This document shows, piece after piece, positions 1-9,084 of a stretch of 64,000 nt of DNA; within the stretch, counting starts at the first letter, position 1, and each line of letters begins with the position of its first letter. The DNA comes from Methanolinea sp. (GTDB lineage Archaea; Halobacteriota; Methanomicrobia; Methanomicrobiales; Methanospirillaceae), in the NCBI GenBank assembly GCA_029907345.1, contig JARYMB010000006.1, positions 35,829 through 99,828 of the forward strand, given 5' to 3'. The notes under the pieces were generated by a model. It ran no database searches, was not told where the DNA came from, and was given only the letters and a program-made list of their open reading frames with translations. A program made the position numbers and the translations under genes.

Positions 1-1169
1 TCGTCTTTCTGGAAGAGCGTGAGGAAAGAGGGGTCATTCGACGAGCCCGAGAGCGAGAAGAGGAACCGGGTCAGTTTCTCGATGGCACTCTCGCGGAACT
101 CCCCCTCCCGCATGTTCTTCTCGTGGATCTTCTCGGAAAGCTCCATCAGGTCATCGACGATTGCACCCATGTCCCTATAGAGGGACCCCCTCACCACCAT
201 CCTGTCGAAGATGCCCGGGTCGAACCAGTCTTCCGCCTCGGGAGAGTTCTTCACGCCGTCCATGAACTCCGATATCCGCGGAAGCACCTGCTGGAGGGCT
301 GCTGCCGTTCCCTTCTTCCGGGCAAATCCCGCGAGCTCCTGCCCGGCCTGGTCAAGGATCACCTGGTCGATTGCCACGCTCTGTGCCGCGGACACGGCAT
401 CACCGCAGTTATGGGCCTCGTCGATGAGGAGGATGGTCTCGGAAGGGTCGATATCGAGGTTCGCAAAAAGGGTCCTCGAAATTTCCTCGTCAAAAATGTG
501 CTGGTAATTGAGGAGGATTACGTCGGCCTTCTGTGCAGCAAGCACCATCATCTCGTAGGGGCAGACCGGGTGTGCCACGTCCTGGAGCTGGCGGGGCCAG
601 ACATCCTCGCGGAGGACCCGGTCTGCGGCAGCCCGGAGCTCCGGGGAAGGTGCCATGCGGAGCCCCGATTCGGACCGGATAAAGACCCTGCTTGCAATGA
701 AGAAGGGACAGAGGATCGGCCTTTGCGGATCCATCCTCTGTATCTGCTGCCTGATGAAGGGGTCGCGGGAGGGGACGAGGGCTCCGTTTTCAGCCCTCTG
801 GCGCATCAGGGTGGAAGAGAATGCCTTGACACCCTCGCACCGCCTGTAGACATCGCCCTCACCCGAAAGCGGGCACATCCCCCTCTTTCCAACCAGGTAT
901 GCAACACGGAGATCCCGCTTTTTCCTGCGGATGAGCGATGCCTCGCGGATGAACGTGTTCAACTGGCTCACGGTCCGGACTGCCACGAGCACCCGCCTGC
1001 CCCCGCCCCCTGCCAAAAGTGCGGCAAGAATGCTCGATTTTCCACTCCCTGTCGGGGCGTCGATGAGAGCGATGCCGCCGTCCCGGGCACACGCGGCACA
1101 GAACTCGAGCATCTCGCGCTGGTGCGGGCGGAAACCGGGGTACGGGAAGAAGTCCTCAAGACCGGTCAT
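1..1169 (-). CDS. XPD/Rad3-family Fe-S DNA helicase (5' part; 3' end outside window)
   Basis: Not in the ORF track because it has no stop inside the window. I read it on the minus strand from the ATG at 1169 (MTGLEDFFPYPGFRPHQ). Residues about 38-46 form a Walker A (DAPTGSGKSS) and about residue 248 a DEAH box (LLIDEAHN). Four cysteines between about residues 97 and 205 (MCPLSG, RRCEG, ILCPFF, VCPYE) match the 4Fe-4S domain of XPD/DinG helicases. The family unwinds DNA 5'-3' with ATP in repair. The C-terminal helicase motifs lie beyond base 1. It is divergent from purB with a 59-base gap. Large plus-strand ORFs here (123..1193) are shadows. Family assignment is firm; XPD versus a DinG-like paralogue is open. 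Confidence 0.88.
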   Translation of the reverse strand, partial: MTGLEDFFPYPGFRPHQREMLEFCAACARDGGIALIDAPTGSGKSSILAALLAGGGGRRVLVAVRTVSQLNTFIREASLIRRKKRDLRVAYLVGKRGMCPLSGEGDVYRRCEGVKAFSSTLMRQRAENGALVPSRDPFIRQQIQRMDPQRPILCPFFIASRVFIRSESGLRMAPSPELRAAADRVLREDVWPRQLQDVAHPVCPYEMMVLAAQKADVILLNYQHIFDEEISRTLFANLDIDPSETILLIDEAHNCGDAVSAAQSVAIDQVILDQAGQELAGFARKKGTAAALQQVLPRISEFMDGVKNSPEAEDWFDPGIFDRMVVRGSLYRDMGAIVDDLMELSEKIHEKNMREGEFRESAIEKLTRFLFSLSGSSNDPSFLTLFQKD

Positions 1170-1228
1170 TGGGAAGAAGTGTTTATCCCCTGACTCCTTT
1201 TTATTATCGGGAGGACCAACTTTTAACC

Positions 1229-2578
1229 ATGGCAATCCATCCCATCGAGTACCGGTACGGGACAGAAGAGATGCGGAGGATATGGAGCGAGGACTTCCGG
1301 TTCTCGTGCATCGTCAGGGCCGAGGTTGCGCTTGCGCAGGCACTCGCAAGGCACGGGCTCATCCCCGCACGGGCAGCCGATGCCATTGCGGCAGGGGCAG
1401 GCAGGGCCACGCTCTCCCGTGCGAAGGAGATCGAAGAGGAGATCCACCATGACATGATGGCCATCGTCAGGGCTATTGCCGAGCAGTGCGGGGAGGGGGG
1501 TGGGTACGTTCATTTCGGGGCGACCTCGAACGATATCCTGGACACCGCAACGGGCCTCCAGCTTGGGGAATCAACGGCTGTCTTCGACAGGAAACTGCGC
1601 CGCCTGCTTGCCGTTCTTTTGCGCAGGTCGGGGGAGACACGCGCACTCGTCTGTGCCGCAAGGACACATGGCCAGATTGGGGTTCCAACGACATACGGAC
1701 TTCGTTTTGCGATCTGGGCAAGCGAAATCGCCCGTCATATCGAGAGGCTCGGGCAGCTGAAACCCCGGATCGCTGTAGGGCAGCTGACAGGTGCCGTCGG
1801 GACACAGGCGGCGATCGGCGAGAAGGGGATGGAAGTGCAGGCAACAATGATGGAACTGCTCGGGCTTTCCCCTGTTGACGTGTCCAACCAGGTGATTTCG
1901 AGGGACAGGTATGCCGAGTATTTCATGTTCCTTGCCAACGTTGCAACGACCCTCGACAAGATAGGGATCGAGATCCGCACCCTGCAGCGGAGCGAGATCG
2001 GGGAGGTCGAGGAATTTTTCGGCTCTGGCCAGGTCGGGTCAAGTACAATGCCCCACAAGAGAAACCCGATCAGGAGCGAACAAGTCTGCGGGATTGCCCG
2101 TGTCGTCCGCTCCTCTGTCGACCCGGCCCTTGGGAACAACACCCTGTGGGATGAGAGGGACCTGACCAACTCATCGTGCGAACGCGTCCTTTTCCCTGAG
2201 GCAAGCATCCTTGCCGACCACATCATCAGCGTGATGACCGGCGTCCTCGACGGGCTCGTCCTGAAACCGGAACGTATACAGGCAAACCTTTCCCTCCTCC
2301 ATGGGATCAACATGGCGGAAGCAGTGATGATTGCTCTTGCGGAGAGGGGGATGGACAGGCAGGAGGCGCACGAGATTCTCCGCCGGGCAAGCATGGAGGC
2401 AATAAAACGAAATGTTTCCCTCCTCGAAGTCCTTTCGGGTAACCCGGACGTCACCGGGATCATTCCCGTCCACGAGATTCGGGCACTCCTCGACCCTGCC
2501 CGGTACATCGGCACGGCACCGGCGCAGGTCGAAAGGCTCATCAAAAAGCTGTCACCCCTCTGCAAAGAGGCCATGTGA
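1229..2578 (+). CDS. purB: Adenylosuccinate lyase
   Basis: Cleaves adenylosuccinate to AMP and fumarate, and SAICAR to AICAR plus fumarate, in purine synthesis. The 449-residue length is normal for the family. The signature loop of the fumarase/aspartase superfamily is present (GSSTMPHKRNP), as are THGQIGVPTTYG and the N-terminal IHPIEYRYG of archaeal PurB. The ORF track extends to 1169, but the family N-terminus begins at the ATG at 1229, which follows a GGGAGG at 1210 by about 13 bases. It is the only purine gene in the window and stands alone between divergent and convergent neighbours. Confidence 0.95.
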   Translation: MAIHPIEYRYGTEEMRRIWSEDFRFSCIVRAEVALAQALARHGLIPARAADAIAAGAGRATLSRAKEIEEEIHHDMMAIVRAIAEQCGEGGGYVHFGATSNDILDTATGLQLGESTAVFDRKLRRLLAVLLRRSGETRALVCAARTHGQIGVPTTYGLRFAIWASEIARHIERLGQLKPRIAVGQLTGAVGTQAAIGEKGMEVQATMMELLGLSPVDVSNQVISRDRYAEYFMFLANVATTLDKIGIEIRTLQRSEIGEVEEFFGSGQVGSSTMPHKRNPIRSEQVCGIARVVRSSVDPALGNNTLWDERDLTNSSCERVLFPEASILADHIISVMTGVLDGLVLKPERIQANLSLLHGINMAEAVMIALAERGMDRQEAHEILRRASMEAIKRNVSLLEVLSGNPDVTGIIPVHEIRALLDPARYIGTAPAQVERLIKKLSPLCKEAM

Positions 2579-2611
2579 AAAGGTCGCAGACTGGAAAAAA
2601 AGGGGGCGTCG

Positions 2612-3295
2612 TTACTGGCCGGGTTCTGATTCCCCGGGCCTGTTGAATGTCTCCTCAAGCACGATCCGCGCGATTCCGGGAATGGCCGAGAATGTCTCCT
2701 GGATGACCCTGCTCCTCCATAGGAGCCACCTGCGGTCGTACGTGATCCCCGGTGGCAGGTGGATCGTGAGCACCCCGGAATCCAGGGAGACGTCCATGTC
2801 CCTGCCGGCGTACAGCCTGATTAAGCCCCTGACCTGCTCGACGGGTTCCGTGACGCATTCATCCACGCGGAACCGGTAGGAGGGGGTCTTTCCGGCGAGC
2901 GGGTGGTTGAAATCGATTAATACCCTGTTCCCGATGACATCAACGACCTTACCCTCGCCCTTTTCAGGGACCTTCAATGTCATGCCCTTCTTGGGTTTTT
3001 CCCTGAATGCATTCTTGTTGTATGCTTCGACACGCGACGGGTCATGCGGGCCGAATGCCTTGTCGGGTGGGATCTCGAGTTCTCCTTCCTCCCCGACCTC
3101 CCTGCCCTCGAGGGCCTCGTCGAGCCCGATGATGACGTGCTGGCTGCCGACCCTCACTGTCACAGGCCCATAGATTGCCTCGGGGTTATATATCCCCGCC
3201 TCCTTTGCGACTTCCTCGTCAGTCGTATCAAAAACAGTCCCGTCCACTCTGCCGGTATAGCTGAGCCTGATAAAATCTCCCTTCTGGATTGCCAT
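2612..3295 (-). CDS. FKBP-type peptidyl-prolyl cis-trans isomerase (SlyD-like, long archaeal form)
   Basis: Folds proteins by isomerising Xaa-Pro bonds. The N-terminus (MAIQKGDFIRLSYTGRVDGTVFDTT) and the 'VIIGLDEALEGREVGEEGELEIPP' region are the FKBP core, interrupted by the flap insert typical of SlyD-type archaeal enzymes. A C-terminal extension of about 80 residues follows (from about residue 150), as in long archaeal FKBPs. The start is the ATG at 3295 because AGGTG lies six bases before it. The track uses a GTG at 3304, which overlaps that ribosome site. It is convergent with purB. Confidence 0.9.
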   Translation of the reverse strand: MAIQKGDFIRLSYTGRVDGTVFDTTDEEVAKEAGIYNPEAIYGPVTVRVGSQHVIIGLDEALEGREVGEEGELEIPPDKAFGPHDPSRVEAYNKNAFREKPKKGMTLKVPEKGEGKVVDVIGNRVLIDFNHPLAGKTPSYRFRVDECVTEPVEQVRGLIRLYAGRDMDVSLDSGVLTIHLPPGITYDRRWLLWRSRVIQETFSAIPGIARIVLEETFNRPGESEPGQ

Positions 3296-3516
3296 TGGTA
3301 ACACCTGGTATCCCCGGTATGCCCCCCGGCTTCGTGATACTGGGGAAAGGACCCCGCCGGGGTTGGGATTCTTAATACATTTACAAAGCGGGCAAGATAT
3401 ACTTAATCGACCGGGGCAGGTGAGAGGACCCGGGTTTTCCGGGACGCGCTTGATGCGATCATTTCCAAACCCTCATTTTATCTCGAAACCCCCCCTTAGT
3501 TTGTGGGATCGGAACC

Positions 3517-4050
3517 ATGCTCGAGGTCGAGTTGAAAGCACGGGTTGATGACCTTGGTGCCGTGAGGGAGAGGCTGCATTCCATGCAGGCGGTCTTTGAA
3601 TGTGCAGTCACGGAACGTGACGTTTACCTCAACTCGCCCTCGCGGGACTTTGGAAAGACTGACGAGGCCCTCCGTTTGCGGGAGGCCGGCGGACACTACA
3701 CCCTCACCTACAAGGGTTCGCGGAAGGCCGGGCACCCGCTCAAGGCGAGGGAGGAGATCATCTGCGGGGTCGAATCGGGCGAGACCATGGAGAAGATTCT
3801 CCTCGCACTGGGGTTCAGGCCCGTTGCAGAGGTGAGAAAACGGAGGGAGTATTACCATGTCAGAGACGCGACCGTGACACTCGATTCGGTGGAAGGTCTT
3901 GGTGAATTCGTCGAGATAGAACTGGATTCTTGTGCGGGGGTACCGCCGTCGTACCTCCTCGATCTTGCAGTCTCGCTTGGTGTAACAGGAAAACCTATCC
4001 AGGACTCCTACCTCGAACTCCTTGAAAAAAGCAGGAAAAAGGGGTTATGA
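3517..4050 (+). CDS. CYTH-domain protein, CyaB (class IV adenylyl cyclase / triphosphatase) family
   Basis: The 177-residue protein opens with MLEVELKARV, giving the ExExK motif that binds metal and triphosphate in CYTH tunnel enzymes. Further family landmarks are LRLREAGGHYTLTYKG, KRREYY and GEFVEIE. Family members either cyclise ATP to cAMP or hydrolyse inorganic or thiamine triphosphate; the sequence alone cannot separate these, and archaeal members are often annotated as class IV cyclases without proof. There is no partner gene nearby. Confidence 0.85.
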   Translation: MLEVELKARVDDLGAVRERLHSMQAVFECAVTERDVYLNSPSRDFGKTDEALRLREAGGHYTLTYKGSRKAGHPLKAREEIICGVESGETMEKILLALGFRPVAEVRKRREYYHVRDATVTLDSVEGLGEFVEIELDSCAGVPPSYLLDLAVSLGVTGKPIQDSYLELLEKSRKKGL

Positions 4051-4061
4051 GTATCTTTTCG

Positions 4062-4715
4062 TTATACCTGGGTCAGTTCAATCCTGATTGACCTGGGCTC
4101 GTCCCCGAAGTGGAGCATGGCACACTGCCCGAGGGCTGCCATGCCCGGGTTGACGACCCTGATGCCCGATTCCTCGGCAACGCCCCTCTGTTCATGGATG
4201 TGAGCGCAGCAGACGAGGTCAAATGACGCCATGTGCTTGCGGACACTCGCGGATCCCACGTGGTTTCCTCCGGCAAGGTCGAGGATGCCCAGGGGAGGGG
4301 CATGCGATATCAGGACGTTATGGGTACGTTTCTCCATTCTGGCGACAAGCGGCGAGAGGATGTCATCGATCTGCTTGTCTGTCATCTCGAAGGGCGTGGA
4401 GAATGGTGTCGGGTTCGACCCGCCGATTCCGACAAGGGTGATGTTGCCCAGGCTAAGGGACGAGCCGTGGAGACAGACGCAGTCGGATCGCTCCAGTGCG
4501 TCCACGGTCTCCCTCGGGTCACAGTTGCCAGGGACCGCAAATGCGGGAACGTCTATCCGGTCAAAGAGGGATTCGACAGCATCCGCAGGGCCCATGTTGG
4601 TGATGTCGCCGGCTATGATGATGGCATCCGGTGCGAGATCCAGGAATGACCCGATCTTTCCGAATTCACCGTGGAGATCGGCCAGCAGAAGAACATCTCT
4701 CATGTGAATATTCAT
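4062..4715 (-). CDS. Calcineurin-like metallophosphoesterase
   Basis: A small (217-residue) cytosolic phosphoesterase. The full metal-binding motif set is visible in order: ADLHGE (DxH), GDITNMG (GD), PGNCD (GN-D), SHAPP (H) and CAHIHEQ (HxH). This is the YfcE/MJ0936-like class, phosphodiesterases of unknown natural substrate. The start could be 4715 or the internal ATG at 4703; neither has a ribosome site. A T/A-rich TATA-like stretch about 22-30 bases upstream suggests leaderless initiation at 4715. The next gene on the same strand ends 12 bases upstream. Confidence 0.88.
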   Translation of the reverse strand: MNIHMRDVLLLADLHGEFGKIGSFLDLAPDAIIIAGDITNMGPADAVESLFDRIDVPAFAVPGNCDPRETVDALERSDCVCLHGSSLSLGNITLVGIGGSNPTPFSTPFEMTDKQIDDILSPLVARMEKRTHNVLISHAPPLGILDLAGGNHVGSASVRKHMASFDLVCCAHIHEQRGVAEESGIRVVNPGMAALGQCAMLHFGDEPRSIRIELTQV

Positions 4716-4727
4716 TCGAAGGGGTTT

Positions 4728-5891
4728 TTAAAAAAAACTTTTCGTCCGGTCACGCCATGTACCAGTCAGCCTCCCCTTCAGTGCAAGGTTCCCAAGCAGG
4801 CGTTCCAGCCCGGGTATGAGGGGGCGCGGGGAAAGACCGGCAAGGGGGGTACCGGGGAGAGGAATGAACCTGTGGACATGCACCCGTCCGCGCGATGCCG
4901 TCCACCGGATGACCGCTGCAGTCATCTCCTGGTCCTCTTCCGTCTCGCAGGGCAGACCGACGATGAAATCGACGACGGGCGTCAACCCTGCATCCACGAT
5001 GAGATCGATGGCCCTTTCTGCATCTTCGACCGTGTGACCCCTCTGCAGCAGCGAGAGGACGCGGTTGCTTCCTGACTGGGCGCCGAAGTGCAACCGCCTG
5101 TTACTGCAGTAGGTGGTGACAAGGTCAAGCGCCTCGTCTGTGATCCATTCAGGTCGCACTTCGCTTGGGAACGTCCCGAACCAGATTTTCTTGCCGGGAT
5201 ACCGAAGCGCGGACAGGAGGGCCCTGACCCTGTCGAGGCGGGGGTGGATCCCGTCCGAGCCATACGCCAGTGCATTGGGAGTCACGAACCGGGCATCGCG
5301 GAATTTCCGGGCCGCCCTGACGATCGCATCGATGCTCCTGTGGCGCATGGCAGGCCCGAATATCCTTGGTGTCTGGCAATAGGTGCAGGCATGGGGACAG
5401 CCCCGCGAGATCTCGATGTAGCCCTTCATCCGGGAAAAGGCAGGAAACGCATCGAGACGGACACAGGTATCCGCGCAGAAATAACCAGTCTGTGTTGCGA
5501 CACCACGTGGCGGGGGAGAGCCGTTTTCTATCGATGAGAGAAGCGCGGGAAGAGTATATTCCCCCTCCCCCACGACCACGTAATCGGCAATGGATGCGAT
5601 CTCTGCATGGCAGGCCGTTGCATGGGGCCCACCCGCGATTGTTATGCAGGGGGCACGTTTCATTTCGGGGATGAATTGGTGGGCGTTCAGTGAATTCAGA
5701 CTGTAACAGGTCACATCCCCCTGTGGCGTATCCACGGGGCGCAGGATGAACCCTTCCTTCTCGCAGGCGGCATAAAGTGCTGCGTAGGAGTTCCGGGCCG
5801 CCGGTATGTACCTCCAGCAGACGTCCATGTCCGGGGAAAATGGGGAAGGGCGGGCAGAAAAGAGCAGGGTGGGGTTCCCGTGTCCGGTCAC
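4728..5891 (-). CDS. Radical SAM protein, MJ_1487-like B12-binding family
   Basis: The 387-residue protein has an N-terminal cobalamin-binding-like Rossmann region (residues about 1-125; AGGPHATACHAEIA, VVVGEGEYTLPAL). A radical SAM core follows with the 4Fe-4S motif CPHACTYC (about residue 165) and the SAM-binding strand region FGAQSGSNRVLSLLQRGH. This arrangement matches the methanogen family usually named 'B12-binding radical SAM protein, MJ_1487 family'. The reaction is unknown. It lies 12 bases upstream of the phosphoesterase on the same strand, so the two may be co-transcribed. Confidence 0.85.
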   Translation of the reverse strand: MTGHGNPTLLFSARPSPFSPDMDVCWRYIPAARNSYAALYAACEKEGFILRPVDTPQGDVTCYSLNSLNAHQFIPEMKRAPCITIAGGPHATACHAEIASIADYVVVGEGEYTLPALLSSIENGSPPPRGVATQTGYFCADTCVRLDAFPAFSRMKGYIEISRGCPHACTYCQTPRIFGPAMRHRSIDAIVRAARKFRDARFVTPNALAYGSDGIHPRLDRVRALLSALRYPGKKIWFGTFPSEVRPEWITDEALDLVTTYCSNRRLHFGAQSGSNRVLSLLQRGHTVEDAERAIDLIVDAGLTPVVDFIVGLPCETEEDQEMTAAVIRWTASRGRVHVHRFIPLPGTPLAGLSPRPLIPGLERLLGNLALKGRLTGTWRDRTKSFF

Positions 5892-5915
5892 CCCGGGGAA
5901 TTACCCTGCACTCTT

Positions 5916-6356
5916 TTAGCCCCTCGTCCGGTACGGGATGATCCGGTCGATGATCGTGTATGATGCGCCCGTGTTGAGGGTGACGATAACCTCCAGCCTG
6001 TCGTCTCCCCTTGTTCCCTGGAATACCACTTCAGATCCCTTTTGCGGTGCCAGGTGCTGCTCGGTCACCTTTCCATCGGAGGTGGTCACGCGGACCAAAA
6101 TGTCTTTGACTGCGACCTGGCCCTTTCCTCCCGCAAAAATGACCGTTATGGTTGCGTAGATGGGGTCTTTCTCGTTGACCTGTATCTCGACGTTCTGTCC
6201 GGGCGGCAGGGTGACAGTTGGTCCGGTTGCAAATGAACCTCCGCCAATGCCCCCCGGGCCACCACCCCCGGATGGCATCGAACGGGTTCCCGTGCACCCT
6301 GCGAATGCAATGGCCGAAACGGCAATGATGAGCAGGATAATCATTCCGGGTCTCAT
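5916..6356 (-). CDS. Predicted lipoprotein with beta-sandwich-like domain, unknown function
   Basis: The track ORF extends to 6524, but the credible start is the ATG at 6356, which gives MRPGMIILLIIAVSAIAFAGC. This is a signal peptide ending in a lipobox (AFAGC) for lipid attachment on the outer face of the membrane. A Gly/Pro-rich linker (residues about 24-45) follows, then about 100 residues of alternating hydrophobic strands (VEIQVNEKDPIYATITVIF, DRLEVIVTLNTGASYTIID). No enzyme motif is visible. Short anchored proteins like this are common in Methanomicrobiales. Confidence 0.7.
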   Translation of the reverse strand: MRPGMIILLIIAVSAIAFAGCTGTRSMPSGGGGPGGIGGGSFATGPTVTLPPGQNVEIQVNEKDPIYATITVIFAGGKGQVAVKDILVRVTTSDGKVTEQHLAPQKGSEVVFQGTRGDDRLEVIVTLNTGASYTIIDRIIPYRTRG

Positions 6357-6405
6357 GGGGGAGAATTGGAACGGGAGACTCTTGAGACTATCCCTTCTTT
6401 TATGA

Positions 6406-6834
6406 CTATCCCCTCTTGGGATCTTCACCGTTCTCCAGGATTTCAACCGTGCCAAGGTCCCCGTTGACCCTGAGCAGGTCCCCTTCCCGGATCCGGGAGA
6501 GACCCCCCTCGAGCCTGTCGACAAGCGGAACCCGCCCGATGATCGCCCCGACAGCTATGATTGGTTCGGCTTCTCCATTGATCATCGCGGCCGGTGCCTT
6601 CCCATTCCGGGAAAGTGCATAAATGACATAGGACCCGACCGTCGAGCCTTTCCCGTGGGGAAACACGAGGACTCTCCCGGCGATGGACTTTCCCTCGAGG
6701 GGATGCCCCTTCTCCACGATCGTCCCGGTCTCGGGGTTCACGCCGGACAGGAACGAAATGGCTGCAGGACTGACGAGGGCCTGCCCCGTCCCGCATCCCC
6801 CCGATATCCCGCGTCCCCGGATGATCACAATCAC
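6406..6834 (-). CDS. Phosphomevalonate dehydratase small subunit (DUF126 / aconitase X swivel)
   Basis: At 142 residues this is a full-length DUF126 swivel domain. Landmarks are GRGISGGCGTGQALVS, GKSIAGRVLVFPHGKGSTVGSYVIY and the C-terminal GDLLRVNGDLGTVEI. In archaea this subunit pairs with an aconitase-X large subunit to dehydrate mevalonate 5-phosphate to trans-anhydromevalonate phosphate in the modified mevalonate pathway, supplying isoprenoids for lipids. The large subunit is not in this window. It is divergent from PAN by 38 bases; a TATA (CTTATATCT, minus strand) about 27 bases upstream suggests a leaderless transcript. Confidence 0.88.
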   Translation of the reverse strand: MIVIIRGRGISGGCGTGQALVSPAAISFLSGVNPETGTIVEKGHPLEGKSIAGRVLVFPHGKGSTVGSYVIYALSRNGKAPAAMINGEAEPIIAVGAIIGRVPLVDRLEGGLSRIREGDLLRVNGDLGTVEILENGEDPKRG

Positions 6835-6872
6835 ACCACATAAATGTAGGGAAGTTCAGATATAAGTGTAGC
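6835..6872. promoter_or_regulatory. Divergent interleaved promoters for DUF126 and PAN
   Basis: Only 38 bases separate two divergent start codons. Reading plus, ACATAAAT at about 6838-6845 lies about 30 bases before the PAN ATG at 6873. Reading minus, CTTATATC at about 6858-6866 lies about 27 bases before the DUF126 ATG at 6834. Each TATA box therefore falls inside the other promoter, and both genes are probably transcribed from their start codons. Binding of one pre-initiation complex should hinder the other. Confidence 0.5.
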
Positions 6873-8036
6873 ATGGAAGAAAGCGTCATCAAGAACGCCG
6901 GAACCGATACCGAGATAAAAATACAGCTGAAGATCCAGGATCTCGAATCCCAGGTCCTTGACCTGAAGGTGAGAAACGACGAGCTCCTCCGGGAGAATGC
7001 GCAACTCAAACGCGAGAACAACCAGCTCAAGCGCATGCCGCTCTTCGTTGCCGTCGTCGTCGACCTCCTGGGAAAGGGAGAAGTCTACCTCCGCCAGCAG
7101 GGGAACAACCAGGAATACCTCACCCACGTCAACGAGGAACTCTTCCGCCAGCTCAAGCCGGGGACCAAGGTCGCGGTCAACAATGCCCTCTCCATCGTGA
7201 AGATCGTCGGGTCGATATTTGATTCCCGGGTCCGTGTGATGGAACTCGAAGAGTCACCGAAAGTGACGTTCAGCCAGATCGGGGGCCTTTCAAAGGAGAT
7301 CGAGGAAGTGAGGGAGGCCGTGGAGTACCCCCTCACGAAGCCCGAGATATTCGAAAGGGTGGGAGTCGAACCACCGAAGGGCATCCTCCTCTACGGCCCC
7401 CCCGGGACTGGAAAGACACTGATAGCAAAAGCTGTGGCCCACCAGGCAAAGGCAACGTTCATCCGGATGTCGGGAAGTGAACTGGTCCACAAATACATCG
7501 GGGAGGGCGCCCAGCTCGTCCGCGAGCTCTTCGCTCTCGCACGGGAAAAGTCTCCATCCATCGTCTTCATCGACGAGATCGATGCTGTGGGGAGCACCCG
7601 GACAAACGACGGGACGTCGGGGAGTGCCGAGGTCCAGAGAACCCTGATGCAGCTCCTCGCCGAGATGGACGGTTTTGACACGAGGGGTGACGTGCGCATC
7701 ATGGCAGCCACGAACAGGGTCGACATGCTCGATCCCGCCCTCCTCCGCCCGGGAAGGTTTGACCGGGTCATCGCTATCCCCCTGCCGGACGACGGGGGAA
7801 GGCTGGAGATCCTGAAGATCCATACCCAGCGCATGGCCCTGGAAAAGGAGGTCGACCTCTCAGCCATCGTGGGTATGACGAAGGGGGCGACGGGGGCAGA
7901 ACTCCAGGCGATATGCCGCGAGGCCGGGATGAACGCCGTGCGAAGAGATGCGTCTGCAGTCTCCCAGGAAGATTTCCTGCACGCGGTAAAGAAGGTTCGA
8001 AACGAGCAGTCCCCGGACCTACGCATGTATATCTGA
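6873..8036 (+). CDS. pan: Proteasome-activating nucleotidase (PAN), copy 1
   Basis: Hexameric AAA ATPase that unfolds proteins for the 20S proteasome. The 387 residues show an N-terminal coiled coil (about 12-52, LKIQDLESQVLDLKV), an OB domain, Walker A (GPPGTGKT, about 173), Walker B ([10 protein letters not shown]), the second region of homology ([21 protein letters not shown]) and a C-terminal helical domain. It ends in RMYI, so the last three residues M-Y-I satisfy the HbYX rule for docking into the proteasome alpha ring. A second divergent copy lies 1 kb downstream (9085-10323), and no proteasome subunit gene is in the window. Confidence 0.93.
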   Translation: MEESVIKNAGTDTEIKIQLKIQDLESQVLDLKVRNDELLRENAQLKRENNQLKRMPLFVAVVVDLLGKGEVYLRQQGNNQEYLTHVNEELFRQLKPGTKVAVNNALSIVKIVGSIFDSRVRVMELEESPKVTFSQIGGLSKEIEEVREAVEYPLTKPEIFERVGVEPPKGILLYGPPGTGKTLIAKAVAHQAKATFIRMSGSELVHKYIGEGAQLVRELFALAREKSPSIVFIDEIDAVGSTRTNDGTSGSAEVQRTLMQLLAEMDGFDTRGDVRIMAATNRVDMLDPALLRPGRFDRVIAIPLPDDGGRLEILKIHTQRMALEKEVDLSAIVGMTKGATGAELQAICREAGMNAVRRDASAVSQEDFLHAVKKVRNEQSPDLRMYI

Positions 8037-8139
8037 TTCTTCCCTCCACCTTTTCTCCAGTCAACCCGGCAGGTGCGCCGGGGCCATCCGGGGGCATAAC
8101 CTCTTCACGGCGGCAGGATACATATCTGGCAGGTTACGT

Positions 8140-8628
8140 ATGCGGGTTGTCTTTGTCCCCAGGGAAGGAGTCGACCTCTACTCTGCTCTCCTCTCCTCAG
8201 AGACCAGCAGGGAGGCACTGCGGTTCTACCAGCCGGCAAGGACACCTGCCGGCGTCGAGGTCACGCCGGCATCACTCGGGAGCGCCCTCTCCCTCGTATC
8301 AGACCTCCGGTGGTACGTCCGCCGGTACATGCACGACGTGTTATTCGAGATCGCTCCCGGCACTTTCTGCACCGCCGATATCGCCCGGATGATCTATTAC
8401 GGCAGGGAACCGGTCCTGCAGAAAAGGTGGAAATACAGGCGCATCTACTCGTTCCGGGAAGGGAGACTGGTGAGCGATGAACCCCTGCATGCCCGCGCAG
8501 ACAGTGGAAAAAAGGTACCGGAAAAGGCAGGGGAAGGAGAGACGAGGATAGAGGTCTGGTGCACGAGGGACCAGTATCTCGCGAAAAAGGGGGGTGACCG
8601 GGAGGATTTTCCCATCACTTCTTCGTGA
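8140..8628 (+). CDS. Uncharacterised protein, DUF5804-like
   Basis: A 162-residue soluble protein. The first 90 residues (VPREGVDLYSALLSSETSREAL, SLGSALSLVSDLRWYVRRYMHD) resemble from memory the small archaeal DUF5804 family; that match was not computed. The tail (from about 110) is charged and low in structure. No catalytic motif is evident. A TATA-like ACATATC lies about 22 bases before the ATG. Its 3' end overlaps the convergent mscL gene by 14 bases, so the two transcripts are antisense there. Confidence 0.7.
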   Translation: MRVVFVPREGVDLYSALLSSETSREALRFYQPARTPAGVEVTPASLGSALSLVSDLRWYVRRYMHDVLFEIAPGTFCTADIARMIYYGREPVLQKRWKYRRIYSFREGRLVSDEPLHARADSGKKVPEKAGEGETRIEVWCTRDQYLAKKGGDREDFPITSS

Positions 8629-8920
8629 CCTTGTCCTCCCGAAGGACCTTTTTTGCAATCAGGAAGATGACGAACGCAACAATGATGAAATAGATCAGGT
8701 CGGCGAGGAACTGTCCCCAGCTGATGATGATCGGCCCGATTGCAAGTTTCGCGGTCTGCCAGTCCCCGCCCGGGATGAAAAACGTGATGACTGGCATGAT
8801 GATATTGTCGACCAGGGACTTGACGAGCTGGTTGGCGGCAAGACCCATGATAAAGGCTATTGCGAGCCCGATGACCTTGTATTCATACAGGAAGTCCATG
8901 AATTCTTTTAACATGCTCAT
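8615..8920 (-). CDS. mscL: Large-conductance mechanosensitive channel
   Basis: Pentameric inner-membrane channel that opens under membrane tension to release solutes on osmotic downshock. It shows TM1 (YKVIGLAIAFIMGLAANQLVKSL) with the glycine/alanine-rich gate, the NIIMPVI turn, TM2 (QFLADLIYFIIVAFVIFLIAKKV) and a short charged tail. The track starts at 8938. I prefer the ATG at 8920, preceded by GGTGAT at four bases; the ATG at 8914 (MLKEF) is also possible and closest to bacterial MscL. A TATA-like AATAATATAT lies near 8950-8960. Confidence 0.92.
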   Translation of the reverse strand: MSMLKEFMDFLYEYKVIGLAIAFIMGLAANQLVKSLVDNIIMPVITFFIPGGDWQTAKLAIGPIIISWGQFLADLIYFIIVAFVIFLIAKKVLREDKVTKK

Positions 8921-9084
8921 AGGATCACCAACCTTCATGGAGTAGAGAAAAATATATTATTAATGTATTGGTTGGGGACGGCTGGTGTAAGACGGTGATA
9001 ACAGGGTTCTAAAGCGACGGTTGCCATTCACCCACCTGATAAGATGAGAAAATGGATCTTTCTGAAATGAAAAAGGGATATTGT

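Noticed and set aside
123-1193. 356-residue plus-strand ORF at the left edge
   Set aside because: It is the antisense shadow of the XPD-type helicase read on the minus strand, which has Walker A, DEAH and Fe-S motifs; the shadow has no recognisable domain and unnatural composition.
9000-9084. C/D box guide RNA candidate
   Set aside because: GATGAG and CTGA occur but without the paired C/D and C'/D' spacing.
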